Below, piece after piece: positions 5,917 to 15,489 of a stretch of DNA of 64,000 nucleotides (position 1 is the stretch's first letter; each line of letters begins with the position of its first letter). A model generated the notes under the pieces. It had not been told where the DNA came from, ran no database searches, and was given only the letters and a program-made list of their open reading frames with translations. A program made the position numbers and the translations under genes. The DNA lies in NCBI RefSeq assembly GCF_002285635.2, contig NZ_CP023049.2, positions 3,658,001 through 3,722,000 on the forward strand, written 5' to 3'. This DNA comes from Chryseobacterium piperi (GTDB lineage Bacteria > Bacteroidota > Bacteroidia > Flavobacteriales > Weeksellaceae).

Positions 5917-8811
5917 ATGAAAAAAACACTATTTAAGATTGGATTGCTTCAATCCGTATTTTTTTGTTGGGGTGGGCTGTATGCGCAAACTACAGATTCA
6001 ATTAAAACTGCAAAGATTGATGAAGTAGTAGTAACAGCTTACGGAGTCAAAAAAGAGAAAAAAGCATTGGGTTATGCTTTTCAAGATGTAAAAGGTCAGG
6101 CCCTAGTAGATGCCAGAGAAAACAATGTTACTAATGCTTTAACTGGTAAGGTTGCCGGTCTTCAGGTGATTAGAGGTGGGTTTGGACCGGGAGCGTCTTC
6201 TAAGATTAACCTTAGGGGATTTACTTCTATAAAAGGAGATAATCAGCCTTTGATTGTAGTAGATGGAATTCCCATCAACAATTCAGCAGGAGTGAAGGCG
6301 AAAGCTCAGGAAAGTGGTAATAAGAATAATGATTTCTGGAATCCAGATATTGATATGGGGAATGGATTAAGTGATATCAATCCCGATGATATTGAAAGTA
6401 TTTCTGTTTTGAAAGGTGGTGCTGCGTCAGCATTATACGGTGCAAGAGCAGGGAATGGAGTCATTCTTATCACTACAAAAAGCGGAAAGAAAAGAAATGG
6501 TATTGGAATTACTTATTCTACAAGCTTAGGGTTTGAAAATATTTTTATGAAACCTGAGCTTCAGAGTAGTTTTGGTCGTGGAAATAACGGATTGGCAAAT
6601 CCGGCTGGAGATACCTCTACTTCAAGTTGGGGACCTGCTATTGATAAATCAAAAGTAAATGATAATCTAAAAAACTTTTTTAGAACAGGAACCAATACGC
6701 AACATACTTTAAGCTTTCAGGAAACCTTAGGTGAGGGGACCAATTTGTACACCTCTGCGAATTATTTATACAATAATAGCATGATTCCTAATTCAAAATA
6801 TGAAAGATGGAATTTTATGGCAAGAATCAATTCTAATTTTGGAGCCCGCAAAAGATGGACCTCGGATATTAAAGTTCAATACGTAAGCACTAATGCTATT
6901 AACAGACCTTCGGCAGGGCAAGGGGACGGTAATTATTATCCCGGTATTTTATTATTGCCTCGTGATATTAATATCAGAGATTATAGAGAGGGGATGACCC
7001 AAAATAATGTCCAGCAGAGATGGATTACCAATGATGGAATTAATCCATACTGGTCAGCTTATAATAGACTGAATGAGGATAAGAAAGACAGGGTTTTACT
7101 AAGTGGTTATTTAAAGTATCAATTTAATGACTGGTTAAGTGCAGATGCTAGGGTAGGAACTGATTTTTATTCTTTAACTGCTGATTCACGGACATGGACT
7201 GGTTCCAAAATGGAGAATTCCTATAATACAAGTCAGGAAAAGTTTTACGAAAACAACTATATAGGTAGTATTACAGCGAAGAAAGATAATATTATAGGGA
7301 AGTGGAGTGGTTCCCTTTCCGCTTATGGACAAATGATGGCATCGAGAACTAAAGCAATCTATTTGTCAGCACCCAAATTGGTTATTCCTAATCTTTTCAA
7401 TATTAATAATGCTGAAGGGAATCCTGGAATAACGGAGGTTATTTTAGACAAAAAAATCAACTCCGTATTTGGTGCTGCAGAAATTAATTATGATGGATAC
7501 TGGTTTATCAATGCTACATTAAGAAATGATTGGACTTCTACTCTGAATACACAAAACAGGTCATATAATTACTCTTCAATAGGGACTTCATTGGTATTGA
7601 CAGATATGATCGAAAAACTGTCTGATAAAAAATCTGATATTTTAACATTTGCTAAGCTAAGAGCATCCTATGCAGTTACAGGGAATTCCCTGGATCCTTA
7701 TGAGCTTTATAATACCTACGTGATTAAAAGAGATCCCAATGGAAATATCATTGCTGAAAGAAAAAAGACCTTATATGATGACAATCTTATAAGTGAAAAA
7801 TTGAAAAATTTCGAAATTGGGGTGGATATTAAATTATTCAACAGGGTTTCTATAGATTTCAGTTATTATGATTCCCGAGCTGTAGACCAGTTATTGGATT
7901 TGCCTATGAATCCAATGTCAGGCTATAATAATAGAAAGGTCAATGCTGGAATAGTACAAAACAAAGGAATTGAAATTGTTTTAAATTCTGATGTTATTAA
8001 AAATGAAAAGTTCGTATGGAATGCCAATATTAATTTTTCACAGAATAAAAATACGATCAATGAGCTGGATGGAAAAATATCTCAATATCCATTAGGCGGT
8101 TTTGATGATGTTGGAATATTTGCGGCCGTAGGAAGAAGATATGGGGCAATATTTGGATCAAGATTTTTAAGAGTGCAGGATGTTAATAGTCCTTACTATG
8201 GGAAGCTTATTTTAACAAGTAACGGTTTGCCACAAATAGATAGGGGGCCTTATTTTTTAGGAGACCAGTCTCCGAGAGTATTGTTTGGTTTTATAAACAG
8301 TTTTTCTTATAAAAATATTGGATTATCATTCCAGATTGATGGGCGTATAGGAGGAAAGTTCTACTCAGCAACCCAAGCAGGATTACAACGTTCGGGATTA
8401 GCGAAAGAAACAGCGCCCGGAGGAAAACGGGACAAATTTGTAGTGGATGGAGTAATTAATAACGGGAGTAATTATACGGTAAATAATGCAGAAATTACCC
8501 AGCAGGATTACTGGGCTGCTGTGGGTACCGGAAATTTGGGAATAACTGAACAAAATGTTTATGATGCGACCAATATACGGTTAAGAAATATTCAGCTTTC
8601 TTATACTTTTCCGAAACAGCTGTTTGAAAACTTCGCTCTCAAGAGTGCAAAAGTATTATTTACGGCTAACAACGTCTGGATGATTTACAGTAAAACAAAA
8701 GGAATAGATCCTGAGTCTGTATTTGCGATAAGCTCAAATGCGACAGGATTCGAAAACTTCGCTTTTCCTACCATGAGGTCCTACTTATTTACACTTACTT
8801 TAGGTTTCTAA
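5917..8811 (+). CDS. SusC/RagA family TonB-linked outer-membrane protein
   Basis: A 964-aa outer-membrane importer. The signal peptide ends at about residue 24 (GLYAQ). A TonB box follows (IDEVVVTAYG), then the plug domain with the SusC signatures LIVVDGIPIN and ASALYGARAGNGVILITT, then a 22-strand-type barrel ending in LFTLTLGF with a terminal Phe. It lacks the carboxypeptidase-regulatory-like N-terminal extension seen in the third-region homologue at 20277-23453, so it is a short SusC type. It forms a pair with the SusD-like lipoprotein 15 bp downstream. The ligand is not readable. The adjoining aromatic genes are read from another promoter, so no link should be assumed. Confidence 0.93.
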   Translation: MKKTLFKIGLLQSVFFCWGGLYAQTTDSIKTAKIDEVVVTAYGVKKEKKALGYAFQDVKGQALVDARENNVTNALTGKVAGLQVIRGGFGPGASSKINLRGFTSIKGDNQPLIVVDGIPINNSAGVKAKAQESGNKNNDFWNPDIDMGNGLSDINPDDIESISVLKGGAASALYGARAGNGVILITTKSGKKRNGIGITYSTSLGFENIFMKPELQSSFGRGNNGLANPAGDTSTSSWGPAIDKSKVNDNLKNFFRTGTNTQHTLSFQETLGEGTNLYTSANYLYNNSMIPNSKYERWNFMARINSNFGARKRWTSDIKVQYVSTNAINRPSAGQGDGNYYPGILLLPRDINIRDYREGMTQNNVQQRWITNDGINPYWSAYNRLNEDKKDRVLLSGYLKYQFNDWLSADARVGTDFYSLTADSRTWTGSKMENSYNTSQEKFYENNYIGSITAKKDNIIGKWSGSLSAYGQMMASRTKAIYLSAPKLVIPNLFNINNAEGNPGITEVILDKKINSVFGAAEINYDGYWFINATLRNDWTSTLNTQNRSYNYSSIGTSLVLTDMIEKLSDKKSDILTFAKLRASYAVTGNSLDPYELYNTYVIKRDPNGNIIAERKKTLYDDNLISEKLKNFEIGVDIKLFNRVSIDFSYYDSRAVDQLLDLPMNPMSGYNNRKVNAGIVQNKGIEIVLNSDVIKNEKFVWNANINFSQNKNTINELDGKISQYPLGGFDDVGIFAAVGRRYGAIFGSRFLRVQDVNSPYYGKLILTSNGLPQIDRGPYFLGDQSPRVLFGFINSFSYKNIGLSFQIDGRIGGKFYSATQAGLQRSGLAKETAPGGKRDKFVVDGVINNGSNYTVNNAEITQQDYWAAVGTGNLGITEQNVYDATNIRLRNIQLSYTFPKQLFENFALKSAKVLFTANNVWMIYSKTKGIDPESVFAISSNATGFENFAFPTMRSYLFTLTLGF

Positions 8812-8826
8812 TAAAATTAAAATAAA

Positions 8827-10725
8827 ATGAAAAAATATATAATTCCTGCTTTAGCCACATTCCTGATGATCTCCGGATGTAAAGATTTTGAAGAAATAAA
8901 TGTAGACCCTTTGTCTCCGAATATTAACCAGGTAGAACCTCAATACTTCTTAAATAATTCTATTCTTGGCGCTCAGCAAGATCCTAATATCGCCGAAAGA
9001 GTTTTTGTTCTTTATTGGAAAACAGCGGCAAGACAGCATTTGAGTACAGGTATTGCTGGTGGAGCAGATAATGATTCCTGGTCCGTTGAGTATTGGAAAT
9101 ATCTTTCAGAATGGCTGAATAATGCAAATGCAGCCATTGAAATAGCCAATGGAAGGAAGGAAGCAGGTAATCCACAACCCTATTATGATAATTTAATTCA
9201 GATATCCCGTATATGGAGGGCTTATTTGATGAGTGAGTTTTCAGATAATTTTGGACCTCAGCCTATAAGGGCTTTTCAAGGGAGTAATCCTGATTTTAAT
9301 TCAGAAAAAGAAGTCTATTATTTTATTTTGGACGAATTGAAAGATGCTACAGCAAAAATGAATCTTAATCAACCGATTCCTTCTGACAATATTTCAAAAT
9401 ATGATATGGCGTATAAGATGAATTGGTCTCAATGGGTCAAATATGCGAACTCCATGCGTATGCGAATTGCGATGAGAATATCCGAAGTAGACCCTGCAAA
9501 AGCAAAGGCAGAATTTGAAGCTGCAGCGAATTCTAATATGTTTATATCTGCAAGCTCGGACAATTTCACCGTGGCTGAAAAACCGGGATGGGATCCCCTT
9601 ACAGGAGTAATGTCTAGAGAGTGGAATTCGCAGTTGTTATCAGCAACATTGAATAATTTATACATTGGTTTGGGGGGAATTAATTCTATAGACCAGTTGA
9701 GTGCAGATAAACATAGTGCTGTAAAGACCGACGATTATATGGGGGTGAAATATGAAGAACAGTTCACAACACTTACCAATGATCCGTCAGCAGGATATTG
9801 GCTTGATGGTCTTCCCAATAAAATAGATCCAAGAGCATATAAAACATTCTATATCCCCGGTGATTTTACTAGTCCTATTTATTCTCTTTATCCTACTTAT
9901 ACTAATGACGCAAGTACGAATTCAGGTATTTTAACGTTTGCCAATAACAGTACGGTTACAATTAATACGGTCAATACCTGGAATGCATCCACTATTGGAA
10001 ACTGGGGCGTAAAAGGTCAAAGAAACGGATTGAGAGGTTTGATTGGCCGCGCACCAGCTTTAGGGAAACAATATCGGCAAAGTAATAACTCACGGATATT
10101 TTTTGCAAGCTGGGAATCCTATTTTCTGATTGCTGAAGCTGCTTTAAAAGGATGGTCGACCCCGATGAGTGATGAAGCTGCTTATAATAAAGGGATTCAG
10201 GATAACTTTGTTTATAATGGGGTTTCTCAGTTTTACGGACAATATATTACTTCCACCGATTATAACCGTGACGGAACTTCTGTAGCATACAGTCATATCT
10301 CGGAACCTGGAGCAACGCATATGATGAAGTATAAAGATCCGGCGACCAATAATTTGGTTTCGGTCTCTGTAAACTATCCTGTGAATACCATTTATAAAAA
10401 TGGAGCTTTTAAAAATGATAAACTGACTAAGATCATTACACAGAAATATCTGGCCAATATGCCCTGGCTTCCATTAGAATCTTGGAATGATCACAGAAGA
10501 TTAGGATTGCCATTTTTTGAAAATCCGGCTGTGGAAACTCCTTTGGTGAATTTGCCAGCGATTACAACAGGGAATTATATGACTAATTCTATTAAAAATT
10601 TTCCTCAAAGATTAAGATATCCAAGCAGTTTCCGGAATTCGGACCCGAACGGTTATCAGAAGGCAGTACAGCTTCTGGGAGCAGAAGATGCTACTCTTAC
10701 TCCGCTCTGGTGGGCTAAACATTAA
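8827..10725 (+). CDS. SusD/RagB-like nutrient-binding lipoprotein
   Basis: A 632-aa lipoprotein with lipobox MISGC (Cys18) after a short signal peptide. The helical, TPR-like body with Trp/Tyr-rich segments (WKYLSEWLNNANAAIE, ESYFLIAEAALKGW, ITQKYLANMPW) matches the SusD-like_2 group. At 632 aa it is longer than most members, which are near 500. It sits 15 bp downstream of its SusC partner and would close the transporter from outside as a lid. A terminator follows 22 bp after the stop. The substrate is unknown. Confidence 0.9.
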   Translation: MKKYIIPALATFLMISGCKDFEEINVDPLSPNINQVEPQYFLNNSILGAQQDPNIAERVFVLYWKTAARQHLSTGIAGGADNDSWSVEYWKYLSEWLNNANAAIEIANGRKEAGNPQPYYDNLIQISRIWRAYLMSEFSDNFGPQPIRAFQGSNPDFNSEKEVYYFILDELKDATAKMNLNQPIPSDNISKYDMAYKMNWSQWVKYANSMRMRIAMRISEVDPAKAKAEFEAAANSNMFISASSDNFTVAEKPGWDPLTGVMSREWNSQLLSATLNNLYIGLGGINSIDQLSADKHSAVKTDDYMGVKYEEQFTTLTNDPSAGYWLDGLPNKIDPRAYKTFYIPGDFTSPIYSLYPTYTNDASTNSGILTFANNSTVTINTVNTWNASTIGNWGVKGQRNGLRGLIGRAPALGKQYRQSNNSRIFFASWESYFLIAEAALKGWSTPMSDEAAYNKGIQDNFVYNGVSQFYGQYITSTDYNRDGTSVAYSHISEPGATHMMKYKDPATNNLVSVSVNYPVNTIYKNGAFKNDKLTKIITQKYLANMPWLPLESWNDHRRLGLPFFENPAVETPLVNLPAITTGNYMTNSIKNFPQRLRYPSSFRNSDPNGYQKAVQLLGAEDATLTPLWWAKH

Positions 10726-10746
10726 GGGAATATGATGAATGATACT

Positions 10747-10777
10747 AAACCTCTTTCGATAAGATTGAGGTTTTTTT
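10747..10777. terminator. Hairpin terminator between convergent operons
   Basis: AAACCTC (10747-10753) pairs with GAGGTTT (10767-10773), followed by a seven-T tail. It ends the SusC/SusD unit. The fibre-like operon on the other strand stops at 10788, so it may also use it, although the tail on that strand is weaker. Confidence 0.75.
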
Positions 10778-10787
10778 ATGGAGTGAA

Positions 10788-11324
10788 TTAAAGAGCTCCG
10801 ATAGTAAAAACGATCCTGCTATTATAGGCTGCTGCAGGGACAGTAACTGATACCCCCGTTAATTCTAGCTGTAAAGGAATGTTGTTATAGGTGGCGAGGG
10901 CCAATACTGCGGCTATTCTAAATAATTCGACATCAGAGGTGGTAATAGGTTGATACGTGGTTCCTCCGGTAATTGTACATAATAAGCAGACTGTAGTTCC
11001 GTTTCCTGTTCTTCTGATGTTTAAGGTCAGCGCATTATTCCATGTCGGATTGGCTACATAACGGACAGATACTTTACCGGTTCCCAACAATAAAGGAACA
11101 CTTGCGGTCAGGAGAATTTGATTCGTTGCACTTTCATAAGTTCCGGCATAATTAGTTCCTGCCTCTGTTATAGAAGGGACGCTTACCGTCCAGTTGCTTC
11201 CCCCTACAGTTAATGTTTGTGAATGTACAGGGCTTGCTATTAATAATAACAAAAAAAAGCATATACTATTTAGAGTAAGGTTTCTTTTTTTTAAAAAATC
11301 AATAGGGTATCTCATCTCATTCAT
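10788..11324 (-). CDS. Small secreted protein, putative minor or tip subunit of the fibre-like operon
   Basis: About 178 aa. I chose the ATG at 11324, one base after the stop of the upstream gene, over a longer form that would overlap it. A basic stretch precedes a hydrophobic signal segment ending SPVHSQ. The mature part is beta-rich and low in charge, with LTVGGSNWTVSVPSITEAGTNY and a Cys pair (CLLC) near residue 115. The C-terminal strand is RIVFTIGAL. It is the last gene of the five-gene operon and differs from the two other small proteins, though it shares the apolar, Thr/Gly/Ala-rich make-up and size. I do not recognise the family. A tip or anchoring role is inference from position. Confidence 0.6.
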   Translation of the reverse strand: MNEMRYPIDFLKKRNLTLNSICFFLLLLIASPVHSQTLTVGGSNWTVSVPSITEAGTNYAGTYESATNQILLTASVPLLLGTGKVSVRYVANPTWNNALTLNIRRTGNGTTVCLLCTITGGTTYQPITTSDVELFRIAAVLALATYNNIPLQLELTGVSVTVPAAAYNSRIVFTIGAL

Positions 11325-11325
11325 T

Positions 11326-11847
11326 TTATTCAGTGATCGTATAGGTAATAACAACCGGGGTATTGGTTCGAGCTAAGTTAGCATAGGTGTTAGGAACCAG
11401 GCTGATCGTAAGTCTATGTCCATTATTGGCCCCATTTCCTGTGAACGCTCCTCCTATTCCGGTAATAATATTGATTGGAGTGGTAGTAAGAGTCACTTGT
11501 GCGGTAGGTATTCCTAATGTCCCCCCTCCTGCACCTGAAGCAGCAGCGGCCTGTAATTTTATATCCACTCCGGTAATAGTCTGATTGACCGATGCGGTAA
11601 CTCTTCGGGTAAGTCCTCCAGCCGCAATAGCAGAAGTGTAATTAATCCATTTTGTAGTATTTACCGCTGGGTTTGTAATAGGTAATCCCGCCTCAGTAGG
11701 TGCCACAAAACTTAATGTGATATTGCCGGTAGGCTCTATATCTAATAAAGTGACAATAGGTAGTGTTACAGCAGCTGTAATCTGTGAATATATTTTACCA
11801 GACAAAACCAGAAAGATTATACAGAATGTAGATGGGAGTAGTTTCAT
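11326..11847 (-). CDS. Small secreted protein, paralogue of the major subunit candidate
   Basis: A 173-aa protein with a signal peptide ending GKIYSQ. It is clearly homologous to the 192-aa product at 15490-16068: both share VxLxDIEPxxxNITLxFxAPTEAG, an N-T-T-x-W-(I/L)-N-Y motif, GxGGGTLGxPxAQ, TGNGANNGH and a C-terminal (V/I)TYTI strand. Mature proteins of about 150 aa with conserved N- and C-terminal strands suit a self-polymerising or donor-strand-type subunit, although no such family is recognised here. The start codon overlaps the stop of the large beta-barrel gene by four bases (ATGA), so the two are translationally coupled. Confidence 0.65.
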   Translation of the reverse strand: MKLLPSTFCIIFLVLSGKIYSQITAAVTLPIVTLLDIEPTGNITLSFVAPTEAGLPITNPAVNTTKWINYTSAIAAGGLTRRVTASVNQTITGVDIKLQAAAASGAGGGTLGIPTAQVTLTTTPINIITGIGGAFTGNGANNGHRLTISLVPNTYANLARTNTPVVITYTITE

Positions 11848-14600
11848 TTTTGTTTTTTTATGGTATTATATCCTACTTTTATACTTTCCTGTTGATATTT
11901 AACCCCTGTTTGCTGTTTTACAACATCAATAGCAAGCATCTTGGTTTCGGAAGGGTGTAATGTAAAATGGAAAGTGTCCATGGAAATCTTGTAACGCTTA
12001 TCCAGTCCGTTTCTATAAACTTTTACGTCCCATTCTCCCGGACGTAAATAAGTAAAGTCAAAGTTTTCATTTACAAAAGCCACTTTTCGATAGGTTTGCT
12101 CTCCGTTAGTCGCTTCGATAATGATACTTTCTTTTTTCTTTCTTTCTCTTTTTAATTGAAATTGGGCAAAACTTATCTGGTTTTCATCAGCCTTTTCATT
12201 GAAAGTAATAAACCCTTGAATGTTAGAAGCCGTAGTTAAATTAAAATTAAATATATTTTCTTTATTGTTCAGTATGACGGAAGCAGGCATACTAATGTCG
12301 GATATATCATTAATTCCGGTTGTTGACCGGTCTATTTCCAGTAAATAGTCTCCGGGGCTGATATTTTTAAATATAAAATTCCCGTCTTTATCAGTTACTG
12401 AAAGATGGTTTCCCAACGTCAGTCTTACACCATCGATTTTCTTTACCCCTTGATTTCCAATATTTCCGGATAGAGTGGTGTATTCTGCAATTTTCTGTAC
12501 CGGCATATTGACACGCCATGTGTAGCGTAATGAAAATATAAAATCTTTATTTCCCAGCTGCCCCCTTTGTAGTGCATAGCGTCCGGATATATCAAATTCA
12601 TGGCCAGGGAAAAGGCGTTGATGAAACAGGACTTCAAAAAGATTACGGTCGTTAAAATATTCTTCAGGTATATAATTGTTCTGATAAAAGATACTGAGAT
12701 CGGACTGCGGAGTAAACCTGCTTATAATACGGGCTCCATAATATACCTGTTTTTGATTTTGCATCTGATAACGAGAGGTTATCGCATAACTTCCAAAGAC
12801 ATTAAAAGAAGTTTTAAACTTTTCAAAAGCTAAGTTAACGGTATAAAAACTGGAATTTCCTGTAAACCCAATAAGGTAATTATCTGTTTTTCCTAATTGC
12901 CCTTGCAGATTCACTTGAAAAATACCGATCTGTTGATCAATACTCAGTCTGATGAACTTTTCGTAATAATCAAACTGTCTAGGCTCTAGCCTATCCCGAT
13001 ATTTCTGAAATCCATTGAATAGCATGACAGTACCGGTTCTAAGGTATTTATAGCTGATTCCATATTGAAGATAATTTCTATATGGTGCTGCTAAAAATAA
13101 CGTATCCCTTTGAAAATTCCTGGCATCCTGAACATAATTAACAAACATATCCAGGCGTTTGGTGATTTTGTATTGTAGGTTTCCGTTGAACGTACTGGTA
13201 TTGGTAAAGTATCCGGCAAATTGCGGACTGGCTCTCATATACATAACATTTCCATTGATTTTATCATAGCTTCCCAAAAGCTGGACCATATAAGCATTTC
13301 CTTCTGTCCGGTCGGTTTTACTGTAAGCCAGTTCACCGGAAACATCCAGATTTTTATTGAGCTTAAACTTTCCTATAGCGTAGGGTAAGTGGGCATTGGA
13401 ATCTAATTTCAACCCATTAAATCCTAAAATATTTTCTCCGGTTCTCGGGATTTTATATAAATAACCCGCAGTAATTTCGGATTCTTTATTAAGCTTATAA
13501 GTCGAGTATGCATTAAATTCATCTTTAATATCCCGGAAAAATCTCGGGTGATTATAAAACCCGCCGACACTAAATTTTTTAAAGTTGTAACGCAGCTCCC
13601 CACCTCGGCCGTATCTGGCATATTCTGTAAGAAAGGACGAAGAATATGTTTTATCTCCCAAGTGAACAAAATAGTTTTCCCGTCTGTAGTTAATAAAATA
13701 TTCCTCATATTGGGTAAAGGAGTTGAATTCAACAGGGTTGGAACTTGCTGCATGAAATTCAAGAATTCCTTTGTTATCTTTATCCAAACTACCTTTACCA
13801 TAGAGTTCTCCTTGAAATCCGTCGTGATAGATTCCACGATTTTTCATTCCGATAAATGATAAAGATGCTGATATGGGTAACCGGTGATAAATATCGTCTT
13901 CTGTTGGTTTTACAGAAATAATTTTGGTGCTGCTGTAGGCGGTTTGGTTTTCCTGGGGATAGTCTGGAGAATAAACAGAGAGATTAAGGTTTTGGTATTC
14001 ATTTTTTCCTAAACCGGGATCTGTTTTTTTGCTGATGGTTATTATTTTTGCTTCCCCGGGAGGCAAGAGAAGTGAGGCATCGTGATCTACAACGGCATTC
14101 TTGCTTTCAAGTATCAGTTTTTCAGTGATGTTTCCGCTGTTTTTTAATAAAAATGAAGATGTGATAATATCCCCTGCTCTTACGAATTCAGGAGAATTGA
14201 TTGCGGTTAGGGATAGCTTTCTGCTTCCGGAAATTTCTATTTCTAAATTTTTAATAAGCTGCTCACCATCATTTTTTTCTGTTCCATATAAGATTACTTT
14301 ATATTTTCCTTGGGGAGTTTCAGTAGCAATGCGAAGGGGAACAATGTATACTGTGTGTTCAGATGGTTCGATAGAACAATCATTCTTGGTTAAAATGGGA
14401 GTGATATAAGGACTTGACGTTTCAACCCTGATATCATAGGTTTTATTTTTTGATGTAGTGTTTTCCAGAGTAAAAGAAATAGACGTAGCTGTTCCCGGCA
14501 GTAGACTATCTTTTTTGTTGACAAATTGGTTAGATTGTTTTTGAGAAAAAATAAGTACTGGGAATAGTATGATAAGGTATAAAGCCCAATTTTTAATCAT
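11844..14600 (-). CDS. Usher-like outer-membrane protein with N-terminal Ig-like domains
   Basis: A 918-aa protein with a signal peptide (ends LIFSQ). Its layout from sequence is: two NEW3/Ig-like beta-sandwich domains (about 25-235), a long Tyr/Phe-rich stretch of amphipathic strands that looks like an outer-membrane barrel (about 245-695), a carboxypeptidase-regulatory-like domain (about 705-760, DKDGNFIFKNISPGDYLLEI) and a last beta domain (about 780-905). A motif in the early barrel (YFVHLGDKTYSSSFLTEYAR, then YGRGGEL) recalls the region of fimbrial ushers that precedes the plug, but I see no real usher signature. It is flanked by an Ig-like chaperone candidate and small secreted proteins and overlaps both neighbours by 8 and 4 bp. 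An export pore for the small proteins is inference. Confidence 0.6.
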   Translation of the reverse strand: MIKNWALYLIILFPVLIFSQKQSNQFVNKKDSLLPGTATSISFTLENTTSKNKTYDIRVETSSPYITPILTKNDCSIEPSEHTVYIVPLRIATETPQGKYKVILYGTEKNDGEQLIKNLEIEISGSRKLSLTAINSPEFVRAGDIITSSFLLKNSGNITEKLILESKNAVVDHDASLLLPPGEAKIITISKKTDPGLGKNEYQNLNLSVYSPDYPQENQTAYSSTKIISVKPTEDDIYHRLPISASLSFIGMKNRGIYHDGFQGELYGKGSLDKDNKGILEFHAASSNPVEFNSFTQYEEYFINYRRENYFVHLGDKTYSSSFLTEYARYGRGGELRYNFKKFSVGGFYNHPRFFRDIKDEFNAYSTYKLNKESEITAGYLYKIPRTGENILGFNGLKLDSNAHLPYAIGKFKLNKNLDVSGELAYSKTDRTEGNAYMVQLLGSYDKINGNVMYMRASPQFAGYFTNTSTFNGNLQYKITKRLDMFVNYVQDARNFQRDTLFLAAPYRNYLQYGISYKYLRTGTVMLFNGFQKYRDRLEPRQFDYYEKFIRLSIDQQIGIFQVNLQGQLGKTDNYLIGFTGNSSFYTVNLAFEKFKTSFNVFGSYAITSRYQMQNQKQVYYGARIISRFTPQSDLSIFYQNNYIPEEYFNDRNLFEVLFHQRLFPGHEFDISGRYALQRGQLGNKDFIFSLRYTWRVNMPVQKIAEYTTLSGNIGNQGVKKIDGVRLTLGNHLSVTDKDGNFIFKNISPGDYLLEIDRSTTGINDISDISMPASVILNNKENIFNFNLTTASNIQGFITFNEKADENQISFAQFQLKRERKKKESIIIEATNGEQTYRKVAFVNENFDFTYLRPGEWDVKVYRNGLDKRYKISMDTFHFTLHPSETKMLAIDVVKQQTGVKYQQESIKVGYNTIKKQK

Positions 14601-15393
14601 TTTTTACTTCTAGTTCCACATTGAGAGCAAAAGCATTTTCATCTTCATCTGTTGCGATGATGACTGCATTGTATTTGTCAGGTGGGATTTTACTGATGTC
14701 AATAGGGAAAGATTTGGATGTTTGAGGTAATAGTCCCATGGCCAGGCTTGAAAATGTTCCTATTTTCTGTCCGCTCTTGCGGTTATACATCTCAATAGTT
14801 GCTGTAGGTTTACAGTAAATATCGCCCTTATTGGAGATCGCAATTTTTAAAACCTGTCTGCCTTCTTCTTTCTCGACCTTTACACTTTCAAACTTCAGGT
14901 CAGGTTTTATATTCTCGGCATTATAATCAGTAATCACCTGAATGGCATATCGGACAATAGAAGTTATATTAACCCCTGCCTTGCTGTCACTTGGTTTTAC
15001 ATCTTCTACAGGTTCGACAATAATTACACTCCAGTAACTTCCTGGCTTCGCAAGCTGATTAGGAACCGTAATTTCATAATAAACTTCGGTCTTTTCCTTG
15101 GCTTTCAGAGTAATGTAATTCGTATTAAGCTTAATCCAGTCACTATTGGTTTTCTCATTAGTATGAGGTTCTGTGTAATTAATAGAGCCGTTTGCCTGAT
15201 AGGTAAAGTCTTGTAGAAATATTTTTACATTCTGTGGCTTGCTGCCCGTATTTTCTATCGCTACTTTTCCTTTATAAACCTGCCCGGATTCTACTTTATA
15301 ATTGTGGGTAAGACCATTTAGTACTACGATACTTGCCTGTAAAAATAAGTAGGGTATAATAAGGAAAGCAAAAAAGAAAATGCGTTTTATCAT
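14593..15393 (-). CDS. Periplasmic Ig-like protein, putative fibre chaperone
   Basis: About 266 aa. The frame opens at a GTG (15426), but the ATG at 15393 starts a clean signal peptide (MIKRIFFFAFLIIPYLFLQA), so I use that. Two beta-sandwich domains follow. The first has VESGQVYKGKVAIENTGSKP and the segment YYEITVPNQLAKPGSYWSVI, which resembles Ig-like domains of pilus chaperones and of the WxL-associated DUF916 family. The second (about 160-260) ends with a Lys/Asp-rich tail. There is no lipobox and no membrane anchor beyond the signal. It overlaps the next gene by 8 bp. A periplasmic chaperone role is inferred from size, fold type and position. Confidence 0.6.
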   Translation of the reverse strand: MIKRIFFFAFLIIPYLFLQASIVVLNGLTHNYKVESGQVYKGKVAIENTGSKPQNVKIFLQDFTYQANGSINYTEPHTNEKTNSDWIKLNTNYITLKAKEKTEVYYEITVPNQLAKPGSYWSVIIVEPVEDVKPSDSKAGVNITSIVRYAIQVITDYNAENIKPDLKFESVKVEKEEGRQVLKIAISNKGDIYCKPTATIEMYNRKSGQKIGTFSSLAMGLLPQTSKSFPIDISKIPPDKYNAVIIATDEDENAFALNVELEVKND

Positions 15394-15426
15394 TCTTTTA
15401 GAAATTTTGAGGTTGATATCAGGCAC

Positions 15427-15466
15427 GAGAAAACTAAGAAGAAACTGACCAAGCGATTTCTTCTTA
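15427..15466 (-). terminator. Intra-operon stem-loop after the major subunit gene
   Basis: A perfect 10-bp stem (arms 15435-15444 and 15457-15466, TAAGAAGAAA on the transcript) with a 12-nt loop lies 23 bp after the subunit stop. Only a short T-rich tail (GTTTTCT) follows, so it would act as a leaky terminator or 3'-end stabiliser. That would give more transcript for the subunit than for the assembly genes downstream. Confidence 0.6.
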
Positions 15467-15489
15467 ATTAAAGTGAGGATTTTTAATAA

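Noticed and set aside
5917..10725. Aromatic-acid import by the first SusC/SusD pair
   Set aside because: It is adjacent to the gentisate genes but is read from its own promoter after a terminator, and nothing in the sequence shows the ligand.
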